The notes: a model not told the origin generated them from the letters alone. Counted from the first letter of the stretch, positions 6,359 to 15,254 are shown. The stretch is 52,761 nucleotides of DNA from SFTJ01 sp045613305 (GCA_045613305.1 JAZLAU010000017.1:1-52761), one strand, 5' to 3'. Program-made: numbers and translations.

Positions 6359-7882
6359 TTAGCCTTGATGTTGAGGACGCAACAAATCGTTAACAACCTT
6401 AACCGGATTAAATGTTTCAATAGGCACTTCCACAAATACAGAAGTCCAGTCGCTCATCGAACCATTCCACAATCCTGGCAATTCCAATGCCTTAATCGTT
6501 ACTCCCGATTTTGATTTTTCTGAAATTAGACCAGTATCCTTGTCAACATACTTCTTCAAATCAAACTTATTTCCGTCAACGTCCTTGATATAGCAAACCA
6601 AGTCAACAGGATTAAAGTGAGTGCCACTCATCATTAATTCAACCGCTTCAGGCTTACTTGAATCGATTTGGGCAGCTTCAAGAATTTGAGGCGAAGATGT
6701 TCCATCGGCGTTATAAGCCAAATATGGGCCACCGCCAGGCTCACCGTCATTCTTAACAACACCGCATATACGGATTGGACGGTTAAATTTGCCCTTTAGA
6801 TATATTGCCAACTCGCTATCGTCTAAGTTCTTAGTATCATCATATCTAATCGATAACACTTCACGAGTGTATTTTATCATATCTCTCAAATCATCCATTG
6901 AATAGTTTCCACTATTCAACACCTTTAGATATTCAGCAATCTGTTTTTGAATCTTCACCAAATAACCGCCAATTACCTTCTTGTATACCACTGTCATATC
7001 ACGAAGAGCCTGTGGAACCACGTTGTCGATATTCTTAACAAACACAACATCGGCATTAATGTCGTTAAGGTTTTCAATCAATGCGCCATGACCAGCAGGA
7101 CGGAACAACAATTTGCCATCTTCGCGATATGGAGTGTTATCCATATTAACTGCAATTGTATCTGTTGATGCTTTTTGTTCCGACATCGACACATTATATT
7201 TAACGCCCCACACTTCTTCCATTGCAGGCACCTTATCGGCAACCATTGCCTCAAATGCGCTTCTGTGTTCTGGAGAAACTGTGAAATGGATATTTACATT
7301 TTTATTTAGGTCAGATGCATATTGTGCGCCTTCTTCCAAGTGCTCTTCAAGAGGTGAGTGCGCACCATCGGCAGTTTTATGGAATTGCAACAATGCTTTT
7401 GGCAATGCTCCATAGTTAAGGCCTTCAGGCGCTATCAATTCGTTAGCCACCTTTACGTATTCACCTCCGGCTATAAGTTCATCAATGTCTTTTCCGTGGT
7501 TTGCCTTACAACTTGCATTCAATGCTGGATAAAAAGCAAATTGCTTAATTTCAGCAAAAAATTTCTTTTCAAAATCAGTTTCAGGTGCAGGTTTATTGTC
7601 AGTAACAAAAGAGAAAATATTCTTAAACATACGACTTGCTGCGCCTGATGCTGGGACAAACTTTTCAACAGTGCCTCCAGAATTTTGGAACTTTGTCCAT
7701 TCTTCTATGCATTCGTTAATTTCATCTTCGGTCAATCTCACAATGCCATCGCCTATAGTAGCAACCGCACGAATCTTAAGATATGGAAAACCAGTTTCAA
7801 ATCTTTTTAATTGCTCTTCAATGGTATCCTGGCCAATTCCTTTAGCCCCTATTAATTCTAAATCGTTTTTATTAAGTTCCAT
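6359..7882 (-). CDS. DUF4301 family protein
   Basis: 507 residues, a normal length for DUF4301, a Bacteroidota family of unknown function. Recognisable segments include VPASGAASRMFKN near residue 78, GALPKALLQFHK, a central FRPAGHGALIENLND, and C-terminal SGTHFNPVDLVCY. The SGAASRMFK and FRPAGHGALI segments are glycine-rich and phosphate-loop-like, and the middle of the protein is reminiscent of sugar-nucleotidyltransferase folds; that reading is speculative. It has no signal peptide and is likely cytoplasmic. It is divergent from relA, with a probable -7 box (TATATTTG, 7916-7909) in the shared intergenic region. Confidence 0.8.
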   Translation of the reverse strand: MELNKNDLELIGAKGIGQDTIEEQLKRFETGFPYLKIRAVATIGDGIVRLTEDEINECIEEWTKFQNSGGTVEKFVPASGAASRMFKNIFSFVTDNKPAPETDFEKKFFAEIKQFAFYPALNASCKANHGKDIDELIAGGEYVKVANELIAPEGLNYGALPKALLQFHKTADGAHSPLEEHLEEGAQYASDLNKNVNIHFTVSPEHRSAFEAMVADKVPAMEEVWGVKYNVSMSEQKASTDTIAVNMDNTPYREDGKLLFRPAGHGALIENLNDINADVVFVKNIDNVVPQALRDMTVVYKKVIGGYLVKIQKQIAEYLKVLNSGNYSMDDLRDMIKYTREVLSIRYDDTKNLDDSELAIYLKGKFNRPIRICGVVKNDGEPGGGPYLAYNADGTSSPQILEAAQIDSSKPEAVELMMSGTHFNPVDLVCYIKDVDGNKFDLKKYVDKDTGLISEKSKSGVTIKALELPGLWNGSMSDWTSVFVEVPIETFNPVKVVNDLLRPQHQG

Positions 7883-7976
7883 ATTTTTAAAGGTTTGTAA
7901 TTTTTATCAAATATAGCAATAAAAAAACAAATATTTATGATAACTTTACATAAAATTTTCATTAAATAATTTGGAA

Positions 7977-10190
7977 ATGAGCAAAGTCGAATATTTTCTA
8001 GAGGAAGAAAAAGTTCTTGTAAAAGAACTTACCAAAAAACTCATTCGCAATGCCGGTGATATTCTTTCAATTGCCGACATCAACTCAGTGCATGCAATCA
8101 TCAAGAAAGGTGTATTAAATAATCATTTCCAACGCGACAAATATGGCATCAACCCTACGATTCGCCACCTTTGCACCGCTAATCTTCTTGTAGAGAATGT
8201 TGCGCCCGACCGCAGCATGATTATTGCAAACATGCTTTATGAACTTTGCAAAGACGAATACTTGAGTTTGGCTGAAATAACCAAACACTTTAACGAAGAT
8301 ATAACTAAACTTGTTAGAGGTTTGCTTAAAGTTTCGGAATTATACCGAAAACAGTCAGCAGTAGAAAACGACAACTTCCACAAACTATTGCTTACGTTTG
8401 CTGAAGATATAAGGGTAATCATCATTATGATTGTTGACCGTCAAAACTTAATGCGGACTATAAATCACCACCCTAACCAAAAATTTGTAGAAAATATCGC
8501 CAACGAATCGCGTTACCTATATGCACCGCTGGCTCACCGACTCGGACTTTACCTAATCAAGTCGGAGCTTGAAGACTTATCGCTTAAGTATCTTAACCGT
8601 ACAATCTACTCGCAAATTGCACACAAACTCAACGAAACAAAAAAAGACCGCGATGAGTATGTGGAAAACTTCATATCGCCCATTAAAACGGCTCTTGAAG
8701 AAGCCGGATTGAAATTCTCTATCAAAGGACGAACAAAATCCATAAACTCCATTTGGAATAAAATGCGAAAACAAGGAGTTGACCTCAATGGAATTTACGA
8801 CCTTTTTGCAATTAGAGTAATCATTGATACTGAACCAGAAAAGGAGAAAAAGGAATGCTGGATAGCATATTCTATAGTTACCGACATCTACACAGCCAAC
8901 ACGTCTAGACACAAGGATTGGATTACCATCCCAAAAAGTAACGGATACGAATCGCTTCACATAACCGTTAAGGGCCCTCAAGACCATTGGGTGGAAGTTC
9001 AAATTCGCACAAAGCGCATGGACGAAATCGCCGAACGAGGTCTTGCCGCCCATTGGAAGTACAAAGGCATTAAAAGTGAGAACAACCTCGACGAATGGAT
9101 GAACAATGTTCGCGATGTGCTCGAGGCCGGCCAAAAAGGGCCAATGGAGCTAATCAAAAATATGCAGATGAACATATACGACAAAGAAGTATTTGTGTTC
9201 ACCCCAAAAGGCGATTTATACAAGTTGCCGCAAGGCGCGTCTGTTCTTGACTTTGCTTTCCACATACATTCTAAATTAGGATGCTCTTGCGTTGGGGCAA
9301 AAATCGATGGCAAAAACCAAAAATTAAACTACAAGTTAAAAAGCGGCGACACAGTTGAAATAATCACATCGTCTCAACAATCTCCGCGCCTCGACTGGTT
9401 GAATTTTGTCGTAACATCTAAGGCTCGAAACAAAATCAAGCAATCTGTTAACGAACTTCGCGCCAAAGATGCCGAAATAGCAAAAGAGCTTTTGCAACGC
9501 AGATTCAAGAACCGCAAAATGGAACTTGAGGAGTCGCGTTTGATGAAAGTGATTAAAAAACTTGGTTACAAACAAGTAACCGATTTCTTTGTCGACATTG
9601 CAAAAGACCATTTAGATATTAACCTGGTTCTCGACACATACATTTCAATAGAGAAAAAAGACCTTGAGGAAGACAAGCATGAATCGGCCCAGAATTTTGT
9701 TCTTCAGCAACAAAACAACAACGACGCAAATAACGCCGACGATGTTCTGCTTATTGGAGACAACATTAAAGGCATAAACTATAAATTATCAAAATGCTGT
9801 AATCCCATTATGGGCGACAACATCGTGGGCTTCATTGCAAGCGACGGCGCTATAAAAATACACCGCAGCGACTGCAAAAACCTTAACCACCTGTTGCACA
9901 AATATCCATATCGCGAGATTCGCACACAATGGTCAGGGAAAATGGGCACTCAATTTGCCACAAGCCTTCGAGTTATTGGTCAAGACGACATTGGAATTGT
10001 AACAAACATAACTTCGGTTATCAACAAGGAAAAAGATGTCACACTGCGAAGCATATCAATTGACTCTAACGACGGACTTTTCCAAGGTCATCTTGTAATT
10101 GGAATTAGCAGCACTCAAGCACTTAACGACTTAATAAAAAAAATCAAAACATTAAAAGGTGTAAAAGATGTTCAACGTAACAATTCTTAA
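7977..10190 (+). CDS. relA: RelA/SpoT family (p)ppGpp synthetase, hydrolase site degenerate
   Basis: 737 residues from the ATG at 7977; an in-frame TTG at 7971 is the less likely alternative. Order: HD region (about 40-190), synthetase (about 230-345, with RHKDWI, PKSNGYESLHI, EVQIRT and AAHWKYK), TGS (about 390-450), helical linker, zinc-finger-like CCNPI region and C-terminal ACT domain. It makes the alarmone (p)ppGpp under starvation. In the HD region His64 is kept, but the paired HD that should follow is Tyr88-Glu89, and the next ED is Lys92-Asp93, so hydrolase activity is probably lost. The RxKD motif of the synthetase is the type usually found in bifunctional enzymes. The downstream lipoprotein gene overlaps the 3' end by 23 bases. 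Confidence 0.92.
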   Translation: MSKVEYFLEEEKVLVKELTKKLIRNAGDILSIADINSVHAIIKKGVLNNHFQRDKYGINPTIRHLCTANLLVENVAPDRSMIIANMLYELCKDEYLSLAEITKHFNEDITKLVRGLLKVSELYRKQSAVENDNFHKLLLTFAEDIRVIIIMIVDRQNLMRTINHHPNQKFVENIANESRYLYAPLAHRLGLYLIKSELEDLSLKYLNRTIYSQIAHKLNETKKDRDEYVENFISPIKTALEEAGLKFSIKGRTKSINSIWNKMRKQGVDLNGIYDLFAIRVIIDTEPEKEKKECWIAYSIVTDIYTANTSRHKDWITIPKSNGYESLHITVKGPQDHWVEVQIRTKRMDEIAERGLAAHWKYKGIKSENNLDEWMNNVRDVLEAGQKGPMELIKNMQMNIYDKEVFVFTPKGDLYKLPQGASVLDFAFHIHSKLGCSCVGAKIDGKNQKLNYKLKSGDTVEIITSSQQSPRLDWLNFVVTSKARNKIKQSVNELRAKDAEIAKELLQRRFKNRKMELEESRLMKVIKKLGYKQVTDFFVDIAKDHLDINLVLDTYISIEKKDLEEDKHESAQNFVLQQQNNNDANNADDVLLIGDNIKGINYKLSKCCNPIMGDNIVGFIASDGAIKIHRSDCKNLNHLLHKYPYREIRTQWSGKMGTQFATSLRVIGQDDIGIVTNITSVINKEKDVTLRSISIDSNDGLFQGHLVIGISSTQALNDLIKKIKTLKGVKDVQRNNS

Positions 10191-11019
10191 AAAAGCAGCC
10201 CTTTGCTTTGGGGCATCATTATTACTTTGTTCTTGTGGCGGGAAAGACGAAAATCCTGACGCAGTAATGCTCTACGATTCGGCAAAAGCCAGTTTTGAAG
10301 CAAAAAATCCTGAACAAGCAATAAAAACAATCGATTCTCTCGCAAAGGCATTCCCAAAAGAAATTTCCGTGCAGCGTCGTGCCATGCACCTACGCACACT
10401 TGCCGACAGCATGATTATCGACCGCGAATTCATACAGCTCGACAGCACTTTGATTGCCGACTCCATCACATTTGTGAAGCTTAAACCACAGTTTGCTTTT
10501 ATCAAGACCGCTGACATGGTTGAGGGATACTACATCGACAAGTCGCTTCAAGGCAACCCTCTATACGAACGAACAGGCATCGAGCCTCGAGTTGACGAAA
10601 GCGGCAATATATTTATCGCATCTTGCCTCTTTGGACCGGTTGTTAAGCACACTTCACTTGTTGCTTCATGTTCAGCCGGCGAAGTGTCTACTGGCGAAGT
10701 GCCTTACGACGAAGCGCTCAACTACAGATATCAAGCAGAACGAGGAAATTGTGAAATGGTTACTTTTAACTACGACAAGTGCGCCGAATTTTGCAAATTC
10801 ATTGCCGAAAACTACGACTCCAATATAACAATACGTTTCGTAGGCTCAAAAACTCACAGCATGAAGTTATCGAGCAATCTTGCAAAAACAATATCCGACA
10901 CATATTATTTTTCGAGCGCAATGAGTTCAGGGAAAAACGCCACTACAAAAAAAATATTCATGGGCAAAAAGCGTGAAGTGAACAATAGGCAAATCAACCA
11001 AACAAGAACCGAATTATAA
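10168..11019 (+). CDS. Hypothetical lipoprotein overlapping relA
   Basis: 283 residues. An N-terminal signal with lipobox LCSC (Cys23) predicts a lipid-anchored envelope protein. Residues 30-80 look like a TPR-type helical repeat (MLYDSAKASFEAKNPEQAI, then IDSLAKAFP), a region common in Bacteroidota tetratricopeptide lipoproteins. The rest is mixed alpha/beta, with no motif I recognise. The start codon lies inside the last codons of relA (23-base overlap), so translation is probably coupled. A strong terminator follows. Whether its function relates to the stringent response is unknown; the overlap only shows coexpression. Confidence 0.75.
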   Translation: MFNVTILKKAALCFGASLLLCSCGGKDENPDAVMLYDSAKASFEAKNPEQAIKTIDSLAKAFPKEISVQRRAMHLRTLADSMIIDREFIQLDSTLIADSITFVKLKPQFAFIKTADMVEGYYIDKSLQGNPLYERTGIEPRVDESGNIFIASCLFGPVVKHTSLVASCSAGEVSTGEVPYDEALNYRYQAERGNCEMVTFNYDKCAEFCKFIAENYDSNITIRFVGSKTHSMKLSSNLAKTISDTYYFSSAMSSGKNATTKKIFMGKKREVNNRQINQTRTEL

Positions 11020-11036
11020 CAATCCCCTTTAGCATA

Positions 11037-11076
11037 AATAAGAAAAGACAATGGCAATCCATTGTCTTTTCTTATT
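11037..11076. terminator. Bidirectional terminator between convergent genes
   Basis: A perfect 18-bp stem (11037-11054 with 11059-11076) with a 4-base loop lies between the lipoprotein gene (+) and the metallopeptidase gene (-). T-rich or A-rich flanks allow function on both strands. Confidence 0.88.
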
Positions 11077-11095
11077 TTATATATGTAAAGTAATA

Positions 11096-11974
11096 TTATA
11101 GCGAGCCATATGAAGGTGAGAAAGTATCACCCTGCGACACATCACCTGTAGCTATACCCTTCTTCAGCCAACGCATACGCTGAGCCGATGTGCCATGATT
11201 AAACGATTCGGGGATGGTATATCCCTGCGCTTTTTTCTGCAAATAATCGTCGCCAATTTTTGAAGCCGCATTAATGCCCTCTTCTATATCGCCATCTTCA
11301 AGCGAGCCAAACATTTCATTGTCTTGATGAGCCCAAATACCAGCAAAAAAGTCGGCTTGCAATTCCAGGCGCACACTCATCTTATTTGCTTCGGCTTGAC
11401 TCATTTGCTGCATTCGTCCGTGAGCATCGCCCAATATGCCCAACAAATATTGCACATGGTGTCCCACTTCATGCGCTATCACATAGGCATAAGCAAAATC
11501 ACCATCAGCTCCAAGCGTCTTCTTCATATCCTTAAAAAACGAAAGGTCTATATACACAGTTTGGTCACCAGAACAATAGAACGGACCAGTTGATGAAGTA
11601 GCGCCACCACATCCTGACTGCACAGCATCAGTAAACAACACCAAACGAGGTGCTTCATATGCTCGGCCCATCTTTTTAAACTCCGCTGTCCATACGTCTT
11701 CAGTGCCGGCCAAAATCTTCTTTGTAAATGTAGCCAATTCTTCATCTTCTGCAGTAGGAACGTAAGTCGATTCTGTTGCTGTTTCTTGAACACTCATCTG
11801 TCCTACCACATTATTAAATACATCGCCCAAGTCGCCACCTGTCAATAGCGTTATAATACCTATTATTATAATGCCACCAATTCCAAGCGACTTTCCACCT
11901 ATGCTTCCCCTTGAACGTCCTCGACGGTCTTCAACATTGCTACTTTCACGTCTTCCTGTCAATCTCATATTCAA
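11096..11974 (-). CDS. ypfJ: YpfJ-type neutral zinc metallopeptidase (membrane-anchored)
   Basis: 292 residues. A basic N-terminus (RLTGRRESSN) is followed by a glycine-rich membrane segment (about 28-45), then an extracytoplasmic peptidase domain of the Zn_peptidase (PF04228) family. The HEVGH zinc motif is at 168-172 (AYVIAHEVGHHVQ). Other family marks are SGCGGATSSTGPFYC (about 120-134) and the C-terminal HGTSAQRMRWLKKG. Members of the family are poorly characterised putative proteases. The gene has its own well-matched promoter and is monocistronic. Start chosen at the ATG that gives the usual MxxR start of the family. Confidence 0.9.
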   Translation of the reverse strand: MNMRLTGRRESSNVEDRRGRSRGSIGGKSLGIGGIIIIGIITLLTGGDLGDVFNNVVGQMSVQETATESTYVPTAEDEELATFTKKILAGTEDVWTAEFKKMGRAYEAPRLVLFTDAVQSGCGGATSSTGPFYCSGDQTVYIDLSFFKDMKKTLGADGDFAYAYVIAHEVGHHVQYLLGILGDAHGRMQQMSQAEANKMSVRLELQADFFAGIWAHQDNEMFGSLEDGDIEEGINAASKIGDDYLQKKAQGYTIPESFNHGTSAQRMRWLKKGIATGDVSQGDTFSPSYGSL

Positions 11975-11999
11975 ATATTTTTTTGATGTTTATTATTCA

Positions 12000-12031
12000 C
12001 AAATTTATCATTAAAATTTTTATTAACCAAA
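12000..12031 (-). promoter_or_regulatory. Promoter of the ypfJ-like gene
   Basis: Minus strand: TTG (12030-12028, preceded by TTT), 20-base spacer, TAAATTTG (12007-12000). This is a good match to the Bacteroidales consensus, 26 bases before the start codon. Confidence 0.65.
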
Positions 12032-12144
12032 AATGCACACTAAAACAATCGGCAAACATCAACATCCTTAACCTCCACAAACTCTTTTTTATTGAAAAAA
12101 CACATCTAAATATCAAAAAATTAAGCAATTATTATCAAATACAC

Positions 12145-12175
12145 TTGTCTATTAAAATAAAAATCACTAACTTTG
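12145..12175 (+). promoter_or_regulatory. Promoter of rpsF-rpsR-rplI
   Basis: TTG (12145-12147), 20-base spacer, TAACTTTG (12168-12175). Exact -7 consensus; transcription is expected to start near 12181, giving a leader of about 75 bases. Confidence 0.75.
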
Positions 12176-12186
12176 CACCGCTTTTG

Positions 12187-12215
12187 TGCGTAATGGCATA
12201 CATTTGCCTAACGCA
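12187..12215 (+). promoter_or_regulatory. Hairpin in the rpsF leader, candidate S6:S18 autoregulatory element
   Basis: TGCG (12187-12190) pairs with CGCA (12212-12215) and GGC (12195-12197) with GCC (12206-12208), separated by an asymmetric internal loop (TAAT/TAA). rpsF leaders in many bacteria bind the S6:S18 complex, but I do not see an unambiguous match to that motif, so this is a candidate only. Confidence 0.35.
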
Positions 12216-12254
12216 TTGAAGCATAACAATAAACAATTTAATTAACAAAGTATT

Positions 12255-12605
12255 ATGAATCATTACGAAACCGTTTTCATTTTAACTCCCGTTTTGTCTG
12301 ATGCTCAGATGAAGGAAGCGGTAGAAAAGTTCAAGACTGTTCTAACCAAAAATGGTGCAGAAATCGTGAACGAAGAAAATTGGGGCTTGCGCAAACTTGC
12401 TTACCCAATTCAACACAAATCTACCGGATTTTACACTCTAATTGAGTTTGATGGTGAACCAACACTTGTAAAAACTCTTGAAACAGCTTTCCGTCGCGAC
12501 GAAAAAGTTCTTCGTTTCTTGACATTCCGTCTTGACAAGAACGCAGCAGAATACGCTGCTAAGAGACGCAGTTTGAAGGCTGCAAAAGCAACTACTAACG
12601 AATAA
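12255..12605 (+). CDS. rpsF: Small-subunit ribosomal protein bS6
   Basis: 116 residues, the usual bS6 length. It starts MNHYETVFILTPVLSD and contains WGLRKLAYPIQHKSTGFY and the FRRDEKVLRFLTFRLDK strand. In the ribosome it binds the central domain of 16S rRNA as a heterodimer with bS18, whose gene follows 17 bases later. First gene of the conserved rpsF-rpsR-rplI operon. Codon use indicates high expression. A structured leader may mediate feedback control. Confidence 0.98.
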   Translation: MNHYETVFILTPVLSDAQMKEAVEKFKTVLTKNGAEIVNEENWGLRKLAYPIQHKSTGFYTLIEFDGEPTLVKTLETAFRRDEKVLRFLTFRLDKNAAEYAAKRRSLKAAKATTNE

Positions 12606-12622
12606 TTTAGGAGGGTTTAACT

Positions 12623-12892
12623 ATGTCACAAGCTCAATCAGAAATCAGATACCTTACTCCACTTTCTGTGGACGTTAAGAAGAAAAAATATTGTCGTTTT
12701 AAGAGAAGCGGCATCAAGTACATCGATTACAAGGATCCTGAATTCCTTAAGAAGTTCTTGAACGAACAAGGTAAGATCCTTCCACGTCGCATCACCGGTA
12801 CTTCTTTGAAGTTCCAAAGAAGAGTTGCTCAAGCTGTTAAGCGTGCTCGTCACCTTGCTCTTCTTCCATATGTTACCGACTTGATGAAATAA
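12623..12892 (+). CDS. rpsR: Small-subunit ribosomal protein bS18
   Basis: 89 residues. The conserved core is KYIDYKDPEFLKKFLNEQGKILPRRITGTS followed in the gene by KRARHLALLPY near the C-terminus; it binds next to bS6 on the 30S platform. Only one Cys is present (KKYCRF), and the TGT-Cys position carries Ser, so this is the zinc-free (C-) form. Unusually for the phylum, a purine-rich GGAGGG lies 5-10 bases upstream of the ATG. Middle gene of the operon. Confidence 0.98.
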   Translation: MSQAQSEIRYLTPLSVDVKKKKYCRFKRSGIKYIDYKDPEFLKKFLNEQGKILPRRITGTSLKFQRRVAQAVKRARHLALLPYVTDLMK

Positions 12893-12917
12893 CTTTTAAA
12901 TTTGAGGAGCATTATTT

Positions 12918-13361
12918 ATGAAAATTATATTGAAAGAAGATGTCGCTAACCTTGGTTACAAGGACGACGTTGTAGAAGTAAAGAGCGGTTACGGTCGTAA
13001 CTACCTTATCCCAACTGGCAAAGCTGTTATTGCATCAGAATCTGCCCTTAAGGTTCTTGCTGAAAACCTAAAGCAACGCGCTCACAAGATCGCTAAGATT
13101 AAAGCTGACGCTGAAGCTGCTGCTGCTGCTCTTGAAGGTGTTAGCCTTACTATCGCTGCTAAAGTTAGCGCTAATGGCACTATCTTTGGTTCTGTTAGCA
13201 ACATCCAAGTTGCTGAAGCTCTTGAAAACGCTGGTCATAACATCGACCGCAAGAACATCATCGTTAAGGAAACTATCAAGGAAGTTGGTAACTACACTGC
13301 TACAGTTAAGTTCCACAAGGAAGTTTCTGTTGAAATTCCTTTCGAAGTTGTCGCTGAATAA
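12918..13361 (+). CDS. rplI: Large-subunit ribosomal protein bL9
   Basis: 147 residues. The N-terminal RNA-binding domain starts MKIILKEDVANLGYKDDVVEVKSG with the GYGRNYLIPTGKA loop, followed by the long connecting helix rich in Ala/Lys (about 45-75) and the C-terminal domain ending EIPFEVVAE. Binds 23S rRNA near the L1 stalk and helps keep the reading frame. Last gene of the operon; followed by a strong terminator. Confidence 0.98.
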   Translation: MKIILKEDVANLGYKDDVVEVKSGYGRNYLIPTGKAVIASESALKVLAENLKQRAHKIAKIKADAEAAAAALEGVSLTIAAKVSANGTIFGSVSNIQVAEALENAGHNIDRKNIIVKETIKEVGNYTATVKFHKEVSVEIPFEVVAE

Positions 13362-13383
13362 TAATCAGTCAAACAATTATAAC

Positions 13384-13414
13384 AAAAAAGACGCGAATAT
13401 TTCGCGTCTTTTTT
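13384..13414. terminator. Terminator after rplI, probably bidirectional
   Basis: A perfect 14-bp stem (13384-13397 with 13401-13414) has a 3-base loop, an A6 left flank and a T8 right flank. It can serve rplI on the plus strand and the convergent DUF4369 gene on the minus strand. Confidence 0.9.
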
Positions 13415-13447
13415 TTGTTATAATATCTTCAATATGCATTTGCAAAA

Positions 13448-14068
13448 TCACTTAAGGCTGCTCCATGTTTCCGGTTTTAGAGCCTTTGAATATTCTTCTT
13501 TTACAATCTGCTTAACTGCATCATTAATTGCACAACCTCTTATAATAACCGACTGCAAACTATCCGACAAGACACTGTCCTTAACAAAACAAGCCCTTTC
13601 AAAATCGGCAGTAAGAGCAGAATCTTCAACCATTCTCAAATATTCTTTTAAGACTTGCTTCTTGGCATCATTTATTTTTTTCACTTGATTGCGCAATTCT
13701 ATCAAACGGCGATTCGATTGTAAACCTTTTATCAGCACATTCTCCTTATTTATCTTTAAACCGATTTCACCTGGCTCAATAACGAAATAATGAGCCACAC
13801 TATCATTGCCTAATTTGAAGAACCCTACTCTTGCCACCATTTCATTACAATTCTCCGTAATTAGCGTTTTCGACTTAAGCAATTTGCCAGAATACACCAA
13901 ACGCGATTTAGAATAGTCTTGTTCAAAACAGTATACAGTAAAACTATCTGTAAACGCGTCACCCGATTTCTCTACTGTTATATTACATGGAAAAGATTTA
14001 GGCTTATCACACGACACTAATAATATGGCAAACGTCAATGCAATTAATATTGTATGAACTTTTCTCAT
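13448..14068 (-). CDS. DUF4369-type lipoprotein
   Basis: 206 residues from the ATG at 14068, which places MRKV directly before a hydrophobic signal and lipobox LVSC (Cys20); an ATG at 14083 adds five residues and is less likely. The N-terminal half (PCNITVEKSGDAFTDSFTVYCFE, FVIEPGEIGLKINKENVLIKG) matches the DUF4369 pattern seen at the start of Bacteroidota thiol-disulfide lipoproteins. The C-terminal half is helical, and there is no thioredoxin CxxC. Probably envelope-anchored. It is the last gene of a tgt-permease-lipoprotein run. Confidence 0.7.
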   Translation of the reverse strand: MRKVHTILIALTFAILLVSCDKPKSFPCNITVEKSGDAFTDSFTVYCFEQDYSKSRLVYSGKLLKSKTLITENCNEMVARVGFFKLGNDSVAHYFVIEPGEIGLKINKENVLIKGLQSNRRLIELRNQVKKINDAKKQVLKEYLRMVEDSALTADFERACFVKDSVLSDSLQSVIIRGCAINDAVKQIVKEEYSKALKPETWSSLK

Positions 14069-14086
14069 CACTATATCCCCCAAATA

Positions 14087-15253
14087 TTATACTTGAGCTC
14101 TTCTATATAGGTAAATTGCAATAATTGTATACACAGCATTAGGTATCCACATTGCAACACGTGGAGATGTAAGCCCCGAAACCGCAAACGACGATGTTAC
14201 AGACATAAACAAAATGTATGTAAAACTTAACACCAAGCCTACTCCAATATTTACACCCATACCACCTTTTACTTTTCTTGAAGACAATGACAAACCAATT
14301 ATTGTTAAGATAAACGAGGCTGCAACCATTGCATATCTTCGCTCAAGTTCTATCTCAAAATTTTTGATGTTAACCACACCTCTCGATTTTTGTCGCTCTA
14401 TATATCCTTTCAATTGCGAGTTTGTGAGCGTTTCCTGGTCATTCTCCGAAATTAAGAAATCGCGCGGCTCCATTTCTATTATAGTATCACGTGAGCCGCC
14501 CTTAGTAATAGTTTCTTTCAGGCCATGAAATTCTCTTATAGAATAGTCTCTTACGCTCCATTTATGCAAAGTATCGTATTTTATCGACTGGGCCGTAAGT
14601 CTTGACTTTAGCTGCTTATCCTCAAACTTATCTAAAGAGAATTTATATCCTGTTTTTTGAATATTATCATATCTTGACATGTGAGCAACAACTCCCGGCG
14701 ACACCTGCAGCTGAATATTCGTACCATAATCAACACGCTTATTCTTAACCCATTTGTTATAGTACTCAATTCTCTCAACATTAGCCGGAGGAATTATAAA
14801 CGCCGCAAGAACATATGAAAGCATGGCTATTATAGCTGCTGTTGCCAAATATGGCACCGATAGGCGTTTAAAACTAATACCACTCGACAAAATTGCTATA
14901 ATTTCGCTATGTTCGGTCAGTTTTGATGTAAAGAAAATTACTGCAATAAACGTAAATAACGGGCAAAACTGATTTATAAAGTATGGCAAAAAGTTCCAAT
15001 AATACTGAAAAACAGTATCTTTTAATGGAGCACTAATCACCGCATCCAATTTCTCATTTACGTCAAACATCACAATAATGGCCGACAACAACAATATTGA
15101 GAAAAAGAATGTGCCTAAAAATTTTCGCATTATGTATTTGTCGAACACCTTTAATCTTGGCAACGACAATTCTTTCTTTTCAACTTGTTGCTTAACCTTA
15201 CCGAAGAGTTTACAAGAAACGCTATTATTAATATGTCTAAATTTTTCTTTCAA
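14087..15253 (-). CDS. lptG: LptF/LptG family permease (YjgP/YjgQ)
   Basis: 388 residues. A cytoplasmic N-terminal stretch precedes TM1 (about 45-67, after FDKYIMRKFLGTF, the family signature), with further helices at about 90-110 and 135-155, a periplasmic beta-jellyroll (about 165-290), and three C-terminal helices (about 305-385). LptF and LptG form the inner-membrane part of the LPS exporter with the ATPase LptB. Bacteroidota often encode such a permease separately; whether this copy is F or G cannot be settled here. It starts one base after tgt ends, so the two are cotranscribed. Confidence 0.88.
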   Translation of the reverse strand: MKEKFRHINNSVSCKLFGKVKQQVEKKELSLPRLKVFDKYIMRKFLGTFFFSILLLSAIIVMFDVNEKLDAVISAPLKDTVFQYYWNFLPYFINQFCPLFTFIAVIFFTSKLTEHSEIIAILSSGISFKRLSVPYLATAAIIAMLSYVLAAFIIPPANVERIEYYNKWVKNKRVDYGTNIQLQVSPGVVAHMSRYDNIQKTGYKFSLDKFEDKQLKSRLTAQSIKYDTLHKWSVRDYSIREFHGLKETITKGGSRDTIIEMEPRDFLISENDQETLTNSQLKGYIERQKSRGVVNIKNFEIELERRYAMVAASFILTIIGLSLSSRKVKGGMGVNIGVGLVLSFTYILFMSVTSSFAVSGLTSPRVAMWIPNAVYTIIAIYLYRRAQV

Positions 15254-15254
15254 A

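Noticed and set aside
7971..7976. TTG start two codons upstream for relA
   Set aside because: The ATG at 7977 is in frame and gives a normal start.
8577..9134. 185-codon frame antisense to relA
   Set aside because: Lies wholly within the strongly supported synthetase domain; no recognisable protein, so a shadow frame.
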